From NCBI RefSeq assembly GCF_000516555.1, contig NZ_AZSJ01000007.1, positions 681,376 to 745,375 on the forward strand: DNA of 64,000 bases, given 5' to 3'. Under the pieces are notes generated by a model, which did no database searches, was not told the DNA's origin, and saw only the letters and a program-made list of their open reading frames with translations. A program made the translations under genes and the position numbers. Shown piece by piece: positions 11,196-21,326 of this stretch. Numbering within the stretch: the first letter of the stretch is position 1; each line of letters opens with the position of its first letter. The DNA is from Afipia sp. P52-10. GTDB lineage: Bacteria; Pseudomonadota; Alphaproteobacteria; Rhizobiales; Xanthobacteraceae.

Positions 11196-11245
11196 GGAAT
11201 TTCAGTGAGATATCAGGACGATCATGTCCATCGTTGACCGGCCGC

Positions 11246-12448
11246 CTAACGCAATTCGGGGGTTAAGTCAAAAATCCGCTGGTGTTCGACGATGGCGAAG
11301 CGGTCGGTCATGCCGGCGATGAAGTCGCCGATGCCGCGCGCCAGCTCAACGTCGCTCGCTTCGGCCGGCAGCCATCCCGGCGGCAACTCCCCGGTATTGG
11401 CGCGATAGTGGCCGAACAGGTCCCGCACAATCGCTTCCGCGTCCTGCATGATGGCCATCACCCGCTCGTGCCGATACATGCGCTTGAACAGAAAAGCCTT
11501 GATCTCCCGCTCGGCCGCGGCCATCGCCGCCGAAAATGCCGCGGTCGGTCGCCCCAGACGCCGGACCTCGCCGGGCGACGCGGGTAAGCTTTCGCCGAGC
11601 CGGCGCTGGGTCTCGGCCACCACGTCGCCGATCAAGTGCGAGATCAGCTCCCGAACCAGTTCCGCTCCCCGCCGCGGCTGGTCAAGCCTGGGAAAGCGTG
11701 CGTCGATGTCGGCAACGATTCCGCCGATCAACGGCACAGCCGCAAGATCATCGATCGCGAACAGGCCGGCGCGCAGGCCGTCATCGATGTCGTGGGCATC
11801 GTAGGCGATATCATCGGCAAGGCCTGCGACCTGCGCTTCGAGCCCGGCGATGCTCGAGAGTTCGAGGTCGTGTCCTCTGACGTAGTCGGCAATCGCATGC
11901 GGCACGCCGGTCTCGGCGTATCGCCCCGCGGGCCGGCCATCCTTGTCCGTCAGCGGCCCGTTGTGCTTGACGATGCCCTCGAGTGTTTCCCAGGAGAGAT
12001 TGAGGCCGTCGAAGGCTGGATAGCGCCGTTCCAGCGTGGTGACGACGCGCAAGGTCTGGGCGTTGTGATCGAACCCGCCCCAGGCGTGCAGACAACCATC
12101 GAGGGCACGCTCCCCCGCATGGCCGAACGGGGTGTGGCCGAGATCGTGTGCCAGCGCCAACGCTTCGGTCAGGTCCTCGTCGAGACCGAGCTGGCGGGCG
12201 ATCGCCCGGGCGATCTGCGCAACCTCCAGCGAATGGGTCAGTCGTGTGCGATAATGGTCCCCTTCATGGAAGACGAACACCTGGGTTTTGTGCTTGAGGC
12301 GGCGGAACGCCGTCGAATGGATCACCCGGTCGCAGTCCCGCCGGAATGCGCTGCGAGTCTTGCTCGGCGGCTCGGCGTGCAACCGCCCCCGGCTGTGCTC
12401 CGGATCGCAGGCGTAGACCGCGCGCGGCGCCGCCATCCCGACCGCCAT
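11246..12448 (-). CDS. Deoxyguanosinetriphosphate triphosphohydrolase-like protein
   Basis: A 400-residue HD-domain enzyme of the dGTPase family (clade of dgt-like proteins). The metal-binding residues are seen as His72 in [15 protein letters not shown] and the HD pair at about 101-102 in [12 protein letters not shown]; the downstream Asp is in [11 protein letters not shown]. The family hydrolyses dNTPs to deoxynucleoside and triphosphate; substrate preference is not readable here. ATG at 12448 is used; a second ATG at 12436 is possible. It is divergent from erpA across 157 bases, and lies just upstream of argS on the same strand. Confidence 0.92.
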   Translation of the reverse strand: MAVGMAAPRAVYACDPEHSRGRLHAEPPSKTRSAFRRDCDRVIHSTAFRRLKHKTQVFVFHEGDHYRTRLTHSLEVAQIARAIARQLGLDEDLTEALALAHDLGHTPFGHAGERALDGCLHAWGGFDHNAQTLRVVTTLERRYPAFDGLNLSWETLEGIVKHNGPLTDKDGRPAGRYAETGVPHAIADYVRGHDLELSSIAGLEAQVAGLADDIAYDAHDIDDGLRAGLFAIDDLAAVPLIGGIVADIDARFPRLDQPRRGAELVRELISHLIGDVVAETQRRLGESLPASPGEVRRLGRPTAAFSAAMAAAEREIKAFLFKRMYRHERVMAIMQDAEAIVRDLFGHYRANTGELPPGWLPAEASDVELARGIGDFIAGMTDRFAIVEHQRIFDLTPELR

Positions 12449-12605
12449 AGTTTACCTCTAAATTACCCGGGTTTACGGTTTGATTCTCGGTCCCGGCGCA
12501 CTTAACTATGAGTTGCGGGGCGATCAAACCCTTCGACCATGATATCCGGACGACGGAAACCCGCTTTCGGATGTCGCGCCCTGCGCAAGGCTATCGGAGC
12601 AAGCA

Positions 12606-12935
12606 ATGTCTGCGACTGTCACCATCACCGAACGGGCCGCCCGCCGCATCGGGCAAATCCTGCAATCGGAAGGCGTCGGCGCGATGCTGCGGATCAGTGT
12701 CGAGGGCGGCGGCTGCTCCGGATTTCAATACAAGTTCGACGTGGAGAAGACCCGCGCGGAGGATGATCTGGTGATCGCCCGCGATGGGGCAACCGTGCTC
12801 GTCGATCCCGCCTCGGTTCCTTTCCTCGCTGGTTCAGAAGTCGATTTCGTCGACGACCTGATCGGCGCCTCGTTCCGCGTGGTCAATCCGAACGCCACCG
12901 CGTCCTGCGGCTGTGGCACCAGCTTCTCGATCTGA
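12606..12935 (+). CDS. erpA: Iron-sulfur cluster insertion protein ErpA (A-type carrier)
   Basis: A 109-residue HesB/IscA/SufA-family protein. The three cluster-binding cysteines are Cys37 (GGGCSGFQYKF), Cys101 and Cys103 (SCGCGTSF), spaced 63 residues apart as in ErpA and IscA. A-type carriers pass Fe-S clusters to apoproteins; IlvD, encoded nearby, is a plausible client class but no direct link is visible. The gene is divergent from the dGTPase-like gene. ErpA rather than SufA/IscA is inferred because no suf or isc operon is present alongside. Confidence 0.9.
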   Translation: MSATVTITERAARRIGQILQSEGVGAMLRISVEGGGCSGFQYKFDVEKTRAEDDLVIARDGATVLVDPASVPFLAGSEVDFVDDLIGASFRVVNPNATASCGCGTSFSI

Positions 12936-13039
12936 GAACTGACGCCTTTTTCCGACAGCGTCCCCGGTCTTTGAAGCCGCCCCACGGCAGAACGGTCACG
13001 GCTGCCTTGCCGGGCGCCGTGTGAAGATTTTCGCGCGGT

Positions 13040-16000
13040 TTATTCCGCCGCCACCTGGCGCGGGCGCTCCTCGACTTCCACGAACTCCGGCTCGAGACGA
13101 CGCTTCAGCTTGCGGTCAATGCGATCGAGGTAGATGTAGATCACCGGCGTAATGAACAGCGTCAGCAGTTGCGAGACCAGAAGACCGCCAACCACCGCCA
13201 CGCCCAGCGGCTGACGCAGCTCGGCGCCAGCGCCAGTTCCGAGTGCGATCGGCAGCGTGCCGAAGATCGCCGCGAACGTCGTCATCATGATTGGGCGGAA
13301 ACGCAGCAATGCCGCCTCGCGGATCGCATGCTCCGCGCTGAGGCCAACAGCGCGGCGGCTGATCGCGAAATCCACCATCATGATCGCGTTCTTCTTGACG
13401 ATGCCGACTAGCATGACGATGCCAATCATCGCGATCACCGACAGGTCCATGTTGAACAGCATCAGAGTCAGGATCGCGCCGATACCCGCCGACGGCAAGC
13501 CGGAGATGATCGTGATCGGATGCACGAAGCTCTCGTAGAGAATGCCGAGGATGACGAAGGCCGCGAACACCGCAGCCAGGATCAGCACGCCCTGCCCCCG
13601 CAACGAGTCCTGGAACACCTGCGCCGTGCCGGAGAAGCCGCTGACGATCGAGACCGGCAGGTTGGCGTCGCGCTCGATCTCGGAAATCTTATCGACCGCG
13701 TAACCGAGCGAGACGTTCGGCGCGAGGTTGAACGAGATCGTCACCGACGGCTGCTGGCCCTGGTGGTTGATCTGCAGCGGTCCGATGCTCGGAACCAGCT
13801 TCGCCACCGCATCAAGCGGAATCGTCTGGTTGTTGCCGGTCTTCAGATAGAGCTTCGACAGCTCCGACGGATCGACACGGAAACGCGGCTGCGCCTCCAG
13901 GATGATCTGGTAATCGTTCGACGGCTTGTAGATCGTGCCGATCTGGCGCGAGCCGAACGCGTTGAAGAGCTGATTGCGGATCTGGTCGGCCGTGATGCCA
14001 TAGACAGCCGCCTGCTCGCGATCGATCTCCACCGTCAGTTGCGGGTTCTTCACATACAGGTCGGTCGTCACATCCAGCAGCCCCGGAATCTTTGCGATCT
14101 TGTCGCGAAGCTCCGGCGCGATCGTATAGAGCGCCCCCGTATCGGCCCCCTGTAACGTGTACTGATACTGGCTCTTGGAGACGCGGCCACCGATGTTCAG
14201 GTTCTGGATGCTTTGGAAGAAGGCCTGCATGCCTGGCACCGCCGCCGACTTCTGCCGCAGCCGCGCGATAACCACCGGTGCGGGATCGCGCTCGCCCTTT
14301 GGCTTCAGGCCGATGAAGATGCGCCCGTAATTCGCCGTCTGGGTGGGGCCGCCGGCGCCGACGGTGCTGTTGACGAATTCCACCGCCGGGTCGGCGCGCA
14401 AGACCTCGTCCAGCTTCTGCTGGCGCTCTACCATCGCATCGAACGAGGTATCGGTTGCAGCCTCCGAGGTACCGATCAGGAAGCCGGTGTCCTCCTGCGG
14501 GAAGAAGCCCTTCGGCACGACGTAGTAGAGGAAGGCGGTCGCAAACAGCGTTGCGATCGTGAGAGCGAGCGTGATCGACTTCGCCGCCAGAACCTTGTCG
14601 AGGGCCCATTCGTAGCCGCGATGCCACTGGGCGAACATCGCCTCGAAGATACGAAGCACGACATTCGGCTTCTTATGCGCATCGTGCTCCTTCAGCACGC
14701 GGGCGCACAGCATCGGCGTCAGCGTCAGCGAGACGAACGCCGAGACGAGGATCGCGATCGCCACCGTCACCGCGAACTCGCGGAACACGCGACCGACGAT
14801 GCCGCCCATCAGCAGCACCGGAATGAACACGGCGATCAGCGAAAAGGTGATCGAGATGATGGTGAAGCCGATTTCGCGGGCGCCCTTCAGCGCCGCCTCA
14901 TAGGGTCGCATTCCCTCTTCGATATGCCGGACGATGTTCTCGAGCATGACGATGGCGTCGTCGACGACGAACCCGACCGACAATGTCAGCGCCAGCAACG
15001 TCATGTTGTTGACCGAGAAATCGAGCAGATACATCGCGCCGCAGGTGCCGAGCAGCGAGATCGGCACCGCCACCGACGGGATGAAGGTCGCAGCCGCCGA
15101 GCGCAGGAACAGGAAAATCACCAGGACCACGAGGATCACGGCGATCAACAGCGTCTCCTGGACATCGAACACCGACTGTCGGATCGAGATCGACCGATCC
15201 ATGGTGACGTTGACGTTGATCGATGGCGGCAGCTGCGCCTGCAATCCCGGCAGCCGCGCCTTTACGGCATCGACCACCGCCACCGTGTTGGCGTCGGGCT
15301 GCTTCTGAACCGCCAGCACGATCGAGCGCTCGCCGTTGAACCAGCTCGCGGTCTTGTCGTTCTCGACGCTGTCATACACCCTGGCCACTTCGTCGAGCTT
15401 GATCGGCGAACCATTACGATAGGCCACGACGATCTGCCGGTACGGTTCGGCCGTATCCATCTGGCTCGAGGCCTGCAGCGTGATGTTCTGGCTGGGTCCA
15501 TTCAACGTGCCCACCGGCGTACTGGAGTTCGCCCGCGCCACCGCGTTGCGGATGTCGTCCATCGACAAGCCGCGGGCGGCGGCCGCCTCTGGGTCTGCCT
15601 GCACGCGCACCGCAAATTTCTGGCTGCCGTAGATCTGCACCTGCGCAACGCCGGCGATCTGCGACAGCGCCTGGGCCATGAAGATGTCGCCGTACTCGTT
15701 GACGGTCGAGAGCGGCAGCGTGGCCGAGCTCAGCGCGATGAACAGCACCGGGAAGTCCGACGGGTTCACCTTGCGGAAGCTCGGCGGCACCGTCATCTCG
15801 ATCGGCAAACGCCGCTGGGCGATCGACAGCGCAGTCTGTACGTCGAGCGCGGCCGCATCGATGTTGCGGTTGAGGTCGAACTGGATGGTGATGGTGGTCG
15901 TCCCCTGCGCCGATTGCGAGGTCATCGACGAAATGCCGGGTACGGTGGACATCTGCCGTTCGATCGGTCCGGCAATCGAGGCAGCCATGGTGTCGGCGCT

Positions 16001-16162
16001 GGCGCCTGGAAGCGTCGCGGTGATCGAGATGGTCGGAAAGTCGACCTTCGGCAGGGCTGAGACCGGAAGCAGGCGATAGGCAAAGAGACCAAAAACGATG
16101 ATCGTTGCCGTGAGCATAGTCGTCATCACCGGACGACGAATGCACTGCTCGGAGAGTCTCAT
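13040..16162 (-). CDS. RND efflux pump inner-membrane transporter (HAE1 family, MdtB/MdtC-like)
   Basis: A 1040-residue proton-driven transporter of the AcrB superfamily. The start at 16162 (MRLSEQCIRRPVMTT) is preferred because the longer in-frame start at 16210 would overlap the upstream membrane-fusion gene. It has twelve expected transmembrane helices in two halves with large periplasmic loops. LPKVDFPTISITATLPGAS in the pore domain and LTLSVGFVVDDAIVMLENI in TM4, with the paired Asp of proton relay, are typical of the MdtB/MdtC branch. It follows its adaptor gene with a 4-base gap, so they form an operon. Exported compounds cannot be inferred. No outer-membrane channel gene is adjacent. 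Confidence 0.95.
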   Translation of the reverse strand: MRLSEQCIRRPVMTTMLTATIIVFGLFAYRLLPVSALPKVDFPTISITATLPGASADTMAASIAGPIERQMSTVPGISSMTSQSAQGTTTITIQFDLNRNIDAAALDVQTALSIAQRRLPIEMTVPPSFRKVNPSDFPVLFIALSSATLPLSTVNEYGDIFMAQALSQIAGVAQVQIYGSQKFAVRVQADPEAAAARGLSMDDIRNAVARANSSTPVGTLNGPSQNITLQASSQMDTAEPYRQIVVAYRNGSPIKLDEVARVYDSVENDKTASWFNGERSIVLAVQKQPDANTVAVVDAVKARLPGLQAQLPPSINVNVTMDRSISIRQSVFDVQETLLIAVILVVLVIFLFLRSAAATFIPSVAVPISLLGTCGAMYLLDFSVNNMTLLALTLSVGFVVDDAIVMLENIVRHIEEGMRPYEAALKGAREIGFTIISITFSLIAVFIPVLLMGGIVGRVFREFAVTVAIAILVSAFVSLTLTPMLCARVLKEHDAHKKPNVVLRIFEAMFAQWHRGYEWALDKVLAAKSITLALTIATLFATAFLYYVVPKGFFPQEDTGFLIGTSEAATDTSFDAMVERQQKLDEVLRADPAVEFVNSTVGAGGPTQTANYGRIFIGLKPKGERDPAPVVIARLRQKSAAVPGMQAFFQSIQNLNIGGRVSKSQYQYTLQGADTGALYTIAPELRDKIAKIPGLLDVTTDLYVKNPQLTVEIDREQAAVYGITADQIRNQLFNAFGSRQIGTIYKPSNDYQIILEAQPRFRVDPSELSKLYLKTGNNQTIPLDAVAKLVPSIGPLQINHQGQQPSVTISFNLAPNVSLGYAVDKISEIERDANLPVSIVSGFSGTAQVFQDSLRGQGVLILAAVFAAFVILGILYESFVHPITIISGLPSAGIGAILTLMLFNMDLSVIAMIGIVMLVGIVKKNAIMMVDFAISRRAVGLSAEHAIREAALLRFRPIMMTTFAAIFGTLPIALGTGAGAELRQPLGVAVVGGLLVSQLLTLFITPVIYIYLDRIDRKLKRRLEPEFVEVEERPRQVAAE

Positions 16163-16166
16163 CCCC

Positions 16167-17303
16167 TCAGGCTCCCGTCTTGCGGTCGCGGATGTCGACC
16201 GGGGTACCATTCGAAAGCAGCATCTGGCCGTCGGTCACCACGTTCTCGCCGCCCGACAGGCCGCTGGAGATCACCGACGATCCCTGGAAGGTCCGCGCCA
16301 CGGTCACTGGCTGGACCTGAGCCTTGCCATCCTTGACCAGGAACACGAAGTTGCCGGCCTGGCTGCGCTGGACTGCGACCGAGGGCACGACGACCGCTTC
16401 CTCGTTGCGGACGACCAGCTTGGTGGAGACCAGCGTCCCCGGCCACAGCGTCTCCTTGTCGTTGTCCATCACCGCACGCAGCGTGACCATGCCGGTGTTG
16501 ATGTCGACCGTGTTCTCGATCATCGCCACCTTTCCGGTTTCGGTCGCCTTGTCGCCGGGCAACGAGGCGATCGCGATCGCCGTTCCGGCCTTCAACGATT
16601 CATGCAGATCGGGCAGCACCCGCTGCGGCACGGTCAGCGCGACGTAAATCGGCGCGATCTGATTGATGGTGGCAAGCGGCGCGACATCGGCCGGGCGGAC
16701 AAAGTTACCCACCTTGACGTTGGCCGCGCTGATGCGCCCGGAGATCGGCGCGCGGATCGTGGCGTAGCTCTTCTGGACCTTTAAATTCTCCAGAACGGAC
16801 TCATCAGCACGAACCGTCCCGCGCAGGATGTCCATCTGCGTCTGCGCGTTATCAACGTTGACTTGGGTGGTTGCTCCCTTGGCGATCAGATCGCTGTAGC
16901 GGCGGAAATCGCGCTCGGCCCCTGCAAGTTGCGAGCGATCGCGCGCCAGCGTCCCTTCGGCCTGCGCGATCTGCGCATCGATCTGTCGCGCGTCGAGCGT
17001 GAACAGAATGTCGCCCGCCTTGACGCGCGCGCCATCCTGGAAATGAACTTCTGTGATCGTCGTCTCGATGCGCGACTTCAATGCGACGCTGGCGATCGGT
17101 GTCACCGTCCCGATCGCATCGACCTCGACCGGCACCTGCTTGCGTTCGGCGATGGCGGCCTGGATCGAGATCGCGCGAACGCGGCCCGGTCCCTGCGCCT
17201 TTGCAGCCCCGCCCGTATCCATCCAGGATGAGCGCGTGCTGAAAGCGACCGTTCCGGCAACGGCGACCAGACCGAGGGCGATAAACAAATTGCGTTTTCT
17301 CAT
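16167..17303 (-). CDS. RND efflux periplasmic adaptor (membrane fusion protein, HlyD/AcrA family)
   Basis: A 378-residue protein. The start at 17303 (MRKRNLFIALGLVAVAGTVAF) gives a typical N-terminal signal/anchor; an upstream in-frame extension to 17357 adds an Arg-rich stretch and is rejected. The lipoyl-like half motifs flank a coiled-coil hairpin: VALKSRIETTITEVHFQDGA and VKAGDILFTLD before it, YATIRAPISGRISAANVKVG after it. The beta-barrel and membrane-proximal domains follow (VPSVAVQRSQAGNFVFLVKD). It docks the RND pump encoded just downstream to an outer-membrane channel encoded elsewhere. Confidence 0.94.
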   Translation of the reverse strand: MRKRNLFIALGLVAVAGTVAFSTRSSWMDTGGAAKAQGPGRVRAISIQAAIAERKQVPVEVDAIGTVTPIASVALKSRIETTITEVHFQDGARVKAGDILFTLDARQIDAQIAQAEGTLARDRSQLAGAERDFRRYSDLIAKGATTQVNVDNAQTQMDILRGTVRADESVLENLKVQKSYATIRAPISGRISAANVKVGNFVRPADVAPLATINQIAPIYVALTVPQRVLPDLHESLKAGTAIAIASLPGDKATETGKVAMIENTVDINTGMVTLRAVMDNDKETLWPGTLVSTKLVVRNEEAVVVPSVAVQRSQAGNFVFLVKDGKAQVQPVTVARTFQGSSVISSGLSGGENVVTDGQMLLSNGTPVDIRDRKTGA

Positions 17304-17379
17304 AATTTCTCGCACATGCCGGCCACGCGCGCGCGCTCTGCCCCGGCCACCCATCAAAAGAACCTTAGGTCTCCCCCAG

Positions 17380-17396
17380 ACCCGTTATAACCGGGT
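17380..17396. promoter_or_regulatory. Possible operator upstream of the RND pump operon
   Basis: An interrupted palindrome, ACCCG-TTATAAC-CGGGT, lies 77 bases upstream of the adaptor start and about 140 bases before xth on the other strand. GTTATAAC is itself a perfect palindrome inside it. Such symmetry fits a dimeric repressor site, but no regulator gene is adjacent, so this is only a candidate. Confidence 0.3.
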
Positions 17397-17534
17397 TCTT
17401 GGCGATCTATTCCCGAAGGATTTATCACAGCTTCGGGGAAGCATGCAGTATCCATCTGTTGGAATCGTTGCCATCGTGCCAGTCGGAAAGTGCACGGCAA
17501 AATGAAGAAATGTTAATGCGAAGGGCTCCGCACT

Positions 17535-18329
17535 ATGCGTATCGCCACATGGAACGTTAACTCCGCCCGCCAGCGGTTGGACCACCTGCTCTCCTGGCTC
17601 AAGGAAACCAGCCCGGACGTCGCCTGCCTGCAGGAAATCAAGTGCACGGACGATACGTTCCCGCGCGAGCCGATCGAGGCGTTGGGCTACAACGTGGTCA
17701 CCCACGGCCAGAAGGGCTTCAACGGCGTCGCCCTCCTCTCCCGCTTTCCCTTCGACGAAACGCGGCCGCGCCTAGCCGGCGACGATGACGACGCGCAGTC
17801 ACGTTTCCTCGAAGGCGTCATTTCGCTGAGGCGGGGCGTCGTCCGGATCGCCTGCCTGTATCTGCCAAACGGCAACCCGCCGAACACGGAAAAATACCCA
17901 TACAAACTCAACTGGATGAAGAGGCTTTACGACTATTCGGTTGAACGGCTCAAAACCGAGGAGCCTTTCATCCTCGCGGGCGACTTCAACGTCATTCCCG
18001 CCCCTGGCGACGTCCACAATCCTGCGGCGTGGGTCAACGACGCCCTGTTCCTGCCGGAAACACGCATGCGTTTTCAGGCCCTGCTCGGGCTCGGGCTGAC
18101 CGATGCCCTGCGCGCCGTCACCGACCAAACCAAGCTTTACACGTTCTGGGACTATCAGGCCGGCGCCTGGCAGAAGAACAACGGTATCCGGATAGATCAT
18201 CTGCTGGTGTCGCCGCAGGCGTCAGACCGCCTGGTCACGGTCGGCATCGACAAGCATGTGAGGGCCTGGGAAAAGCCGTCGGACCATGTCCCGGTCTGGG
18301 CCGAGTTCGACTTCGACACGCGCAACTAG
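17535..18329 (+). CDS. xth: Exodeoxyribonuclease III (AP endonuclease, ExoIII/APE1 family)
   Basis: A 264-residue DNA repair nuclease that incises at abasic sites and removes 3' blocking groups. The active-site motifs appear in order: RIATWNVNSARQRLDHLL, LQEIKCTDDTFP (metal-binding Glu), LAGDFNVIPAP (Asp and Asn), and RIDHLLVSP ... SDHVPVWAEF (catalytic Asp-His). Length is normal and the gene is intact. It converges on exoR, with only 46 bases between the two stops. Confidence 0.95.
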   Translation: MRIATWNVNSARQRLDHLLSWLKETSPDVACLQEIKCTDDTFPREPIEALGYNVVTHGQKGFNGVALLSRFPFDETRPRLAGDDDDAQSRFLEGVISLRRGVVRIACLYLPNGNPPNTEKYPYKLNWMKRLYDYSVERLKTEEPFILAGDFNVIPAPGDVHNPAAWVNDALFLPETRMRFQALLGLGLTDALRAVTDQTKLYTFWDYQAGAWQKNNGIRIDHLLVSPQASDRLVTVGIDKHVRAWEKPSDHVPVWAEFDFDTRN

Positions 18330-18375
18330 TGGCGAGCAATCGTGCGTTGCATTACGGGCAACGAACCCGAGACAA

Positions 18376-19233
18376 TCAGTCGCGGCGCCCCTGCACCCAA
18401 CGCTCGAGCATCCGGCCAGCCATCGCCCGGTCGTCCTCGCTCGCGCGCTTCAGCGCAGAGTTGTAGACATCATTGATCCAGACCTCGTCCGGACCCGCAT
18501 TGTCGCGGGCGAGCGTCAGCCACATCAGACCACGGGCCACCTGGCGGGGCAGCAGATCGCCGTTGAACAGCATCTGCCCGAGCAGCGCCTGGGCCTGGAA
18601 TTGCCCCTTCTGCGCCGCCTGCGCCAGCCAGCGCGCTGCGTATTTCGGGTCGCGCTGCGAACCGACGCCGTCGAGATACATGCGCGCCAGATTGTACTGG
18701 GCGTCCGCGTTGCCGAAATACGATGCGGCATAGTGGAACATTTCCCGCGCCCGCTCGCGGTCGATCCGGACACGGGTGTTCGGAATGCCGTCCCGGTAGT
18801 AGCGGCCGAGCGCGACGAACGCATTGGCGACGATCTGCGCCTGCGGTGCGGAGGGGCTGTCCTCGGCGTGCTGATTGGCGATGCGGCTGAAATAGTCAAA
18901 AGCGCGCAGGTCATCGCGATCGACGCCCTCGCCGGTCGCGTACATCCGACCGAGCTTCCACTGCGCGATCGGATGGCCGCCCTCGGCGGCATACTGCAGG
19001 GTGGACAGCGAGTTGCTGGACGGCACCGCAGCCTTGGCAGCAGCCGTGCCGTTGGGCACAGCCACCGGCAGCGGCGGAACGGGGACCGCCGTCGGTGCAG
19101 CCAATCCAACGGGCGGCAGTCCCGCGGACGACAAGCCACCCGGCGTCGTACCTTCGAACGCAAAGGCAGGTGCTACGGCCAGGATGGCCGCTCCGGCAAT
19201 GACACAGGACGCGATACACTCAGATATCCGCAT
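18376..19233 (-). CDS. exoR: ExoR-like periplasmic Sel1-repeat protein (exopolysaccharide regulator)
   Basis: A 285-residue protein. The start at 19233 ([10 protein letters not shown]) gives a clean signal peptide ending near APAFAF; the longer in-frame start at 19278 lies deep in ilvD. A Pro/Ala/Val-rich linker (about 28-68) precedes Sel1-like repeats from about 75: [73 protein letters not shown]. The order and wording match Sinorhizobium ExoR, which in the periplasm restrains the ExoS-ChvI two-component system and so represses succinoglycan. ExoS/ChvI are not in the window. The first 14 bases overlap the end of ilvD, suggesting coupled translation. Confidence 0.82.
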   Translation of the reverse strand: MRISECIASCVIAGAAILAVAPAFAFEGTTPGGLSSAGLPPVGLAAPTAVPVPPLPVAVPNGTAAAKAAVPSSNSLSTLQYAAEGGHPIAQWKLGRMYATGEGVDRDDLRAFDYFSRIANQHAEDSPSAPQAQIVANAFVALGRYYRDGIPNTRVRIDRERAREMFHYAASYFGNADAQYNLARMYLDGVGSQRDPKYAARWLAQAAQKGQFQAQALLGQMLFNGDLLPRQVARGLMWLTLARDNAGPDEVWINDVYNSALKRASEDDRAMAGRMLERWVQGRRD

Positions 19234-20944
19234 AGCACTGCTTCTCTTCGGCGCCGCCAGGATGGGTGACAGCGCCATTCACGGCCGGACCAACCTGCTG
19301 GGCGTACTTCCACAGAACCCCTGAACCGAAACGCTCCGCCGGCGGCTGCCAGGCGCTTCGCCGCTCGGCAAACTCGGCCTCGGAGAGCTGTACGTTGAGA
19401 TGTCCGTCGACCGCATCGATCTCGATGATGTCCCCGTCGCGGATCAGCGCGATCGGGCCGCCGACGGCTGCTTCCGGCCCGACATGGCCGACGCAGAAGC
19501 CGCGGGTCGCGCCCGAGAACCGGCCATCGGTGATCAGCGCCACCTTGCCGCCCATACCCTGACCGGTGAGCGCGGCGGTGGTCGCGAGCATCTCGCGCAT
19601 GCCGGGACCGCCTTTCGGCCCCTCATAGCGGATAACGATGACCTCGCCTTCCTTGTAGGTGCGGTTCTTCACGGCCTCGAACGCATCCTCTTCGCGATCG
19701 AAGCAGCGCGCCGGGCCGGTAAATTTGAGATTGCTCATTCCGGCGACCTTTACGATCGCCCCCTCCGGCGCGAGGTTGCCCTTGAGCCCGACGACACCAC
19801 CCGTGACGGTGATCGGCTGATCCGCTGGGCGCACGACATCCTGGTGCGGATTCCACTTCACGCTGGCCATGTTCTCAGCAATGGTGCGGCCAGTAACGGT
19901 CATACAGTCGCCGTGCAGATATCCCTGGTCCAACAGGGTTTTCATCAGGAGCGGTATGCCACCAACTTCAAACATGTCTTTGGCGACATAACGGCCACCC
20001 GGCTTCAAATCCGCGATATATGGTGTCTTTTTGAAGACCTCGGCGACATCGAACAGATCAAATTTGATCCCGCATTCGTGAGCGATGGCTGGTAGGTGCA
20101 ATGCGGCATTGGTCGAACCACCGGAAGCCGCCACGACCGCCGCCGCATTCTCCAGCGCCTTCCGGGTGACGATATCGCGCGGACGGAGATTGAGTGCGAT
20201 CAGCTCCAGGATTTTCTCGCCAGCTGCGGCGCAAAACCGGTCGCGGATTTCGTACGGCGCCGGCGCACCGGCCGAATACGGCAGCGCCAGCCCGATCGCC
20301 TCGGAGACGGTGGCCATGGTGTTGGCCGTGAACTGAGCGCCGCAGGCGCCAGCGGACGGGCATGCGACCTGCTCGATCTCGTCCAGATCCTCGTCCGACA
20401 TCTCACCGACCGAGTGCTTGCCGACCGCTTCGAACATGTCCTGCACGGTGACCTGCTGGCCGCGGAAATTGCCTGGCAGGATCGAGCCGCCATAGATGAA
20501 GATCGACGGCACGTTGAGGCGGACCATCGCCATCATCATGCCAGGCAGAGACTTGTCGCAGCCGGCCAGGCCGACCAAGGCATCGTAGGAATGGCCGCGC
20601 ACGGTCAGTTCGACCGAGTCAGCGATCACCTCGCGGGACGGCAGCGACGAGCGCATGCCGTCATGGCCCATGGCGATACCGTCGGTGACGGTGATGGTGC
20701 AGAATTCGCGCGGGGTGCCGCCAGCCGCGGCGACGCCCTTTTTCACCGCCTGGGCCTGGCGCATCAACGCGATATTGCAGGGGGCAGCCTCGTTCCAGCA
20801 GGAGGCCACGCCGACGAACGGCTGGTGAATCTGGGCCGAGGTCAGGCCCATGGCATAGTAATAGGACCGGTGCGGCGCGCGCTCGGGCCCTTCCGTCACG
20901 TGACGGCTGGGCAGACGGCTCTTGATGTTCGTCTTCACGTCCAT
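19220..20944 (-). CDS. ilvD: Dihydroxy-acid dehydratase
   Basis: A 574-residue enzyme of branched-chain amino acid and pantothenate synthesis, dehydrating 2,3-dihydroxy-3-methylvalerate or -isovalerate. The start at 20944 ([13 protein letters not shown]) is standard; an in-frame extension to 20977 is not. Cluster-ligand motifs [13 protein letters not shown] and [17 protein letters not shown] are present, as is the C-terminal [19 protein letters not shown] and the usual [12 protein letters not shown] end. It needs an Fe-S cluster. A 382-base leader without a convincing gene lies upstream, and exoR begins inside its 3' end. Confidence 0.97.
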   Translation of the reverse strand: MDVKTNIKSRLPSRHVTEGPERAPHRSYYYAMGLTSAQIHQPFVGVASCWNEAAPCNIALMRQAQAVKKGVAAAGGTPREFCTITVTDGIAMGHDGMRSSLPSREVIADSVELTVRGHSYDALVGLAGCDKSLPGMMMAMVRLNVPSIFIYGGSILPGNFRGQQVTVQDMFEAVGKHSVGEMSDEDLDEIEQVACPSAGACGAQFTANTMATVSEAIGLALPYSAGAPAPYEIRDRFCAAAGEKILELIALNLRPRDIVTRKALENAAAVVAASGGSTNAALHLPAIAHECGIKFDLFDVAEVFKKTPYIADLKPGGRYVAKDMFEVGGIPLLMKTLLDQGYLHGDCMTVTGRTIAENMASVKWNPHQDVVRPADQPITVTGGVVGLKGNLAPEGAIVKVAGMSNLKFTGPARCFDREEDAFEAVKNRTYKEGEVIVIRYEGPKGGPGMREMLATTAALTGQGMGGKVALITDGRFSGATRGFCVGHVGPEAAVGGPIALIRDGDIIEIDAVDGHLNVQLSEAEFAERRSAWQPPAERFGSGVLWKYAQQVGPAVNGAVTHPGGAEEKQCYADI

Positions 20945-21326
20945 CGCAACTCGGTTTCCCGCCAACTTACGCAACACGCCCTACTCAACTTCGGGACCGG
21001 CCGATCGGACATCGGTGTCGCAGCGCTGGCCTGCATTCAACGAGATCACGGAGGCGTGTGGCCAAATCGCGGCGCAGACAAGGGCTTCCGGCGCACGCGG
21101 CCAAATGTTCAGGGACTGTTGTACGGCCGCAACATTGTGGAGCCTCGGCAACGGTCGGATCGTACGGCGGCGTTCAATTGCAGCCGCCACCGACTGGGCA
21201 ACCGGCGGTCTCTCGCGGGCGGCCGCAACATGGAGGACGCGACGTGGAGGACGCGACCAAGCGCGCCCTCGCGAGGGCATTGGCATTAGGAAACAGCATC
21301 AACGAGATCGGCGCGCCGATCCCCCC
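20945..21326. other. Long intergenic region upstream of ilvD with palindromes and direct repeats
   Basis: 382 bases between the ilvD start and the GlsB-like gene's stop. No ORF here resembles a protein family. It holds two perfect palindromes, GATCGGCGCGCCGATC at 21306-21321 and GCCCTCGCGAGGGC at 21265-21278; a near-tandem repeat of TGGAGGACGCGAC at 21231-21243 and 21245-21257; and a 12-base direct repeat CGGCCGCAACAT at 21124-21135 and 21220-21231. The palindrome near 21306 lies just past the GlsB-like stop and could act as its terminator. The rest would be an ilvD promoter or leader. Confidence 0.6.

Noticed and set aside
12997..13021. Hairpin CACGGC/GCCGTG between erpA and the RND pump
   Set aside because: The stem is only 6 bases with a 13-base loop and no clear T-run on either strand; not called as a terminator.
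14213..16060. 615-codon open frame opposite the RND pump gene
   Set aside because: It is antisense to a clear HAE1 transporter; composition is Arg/His/Asp-rich and no domain is seen.
20981..21286. 101-codon minus-strand frame in the ilvD upstream region
   Set aside because: It is Arg/Ala/Pro-rich, covers palindromes and repeats, has no ribosome site and resembles nothing known to me; treated as non-coding.
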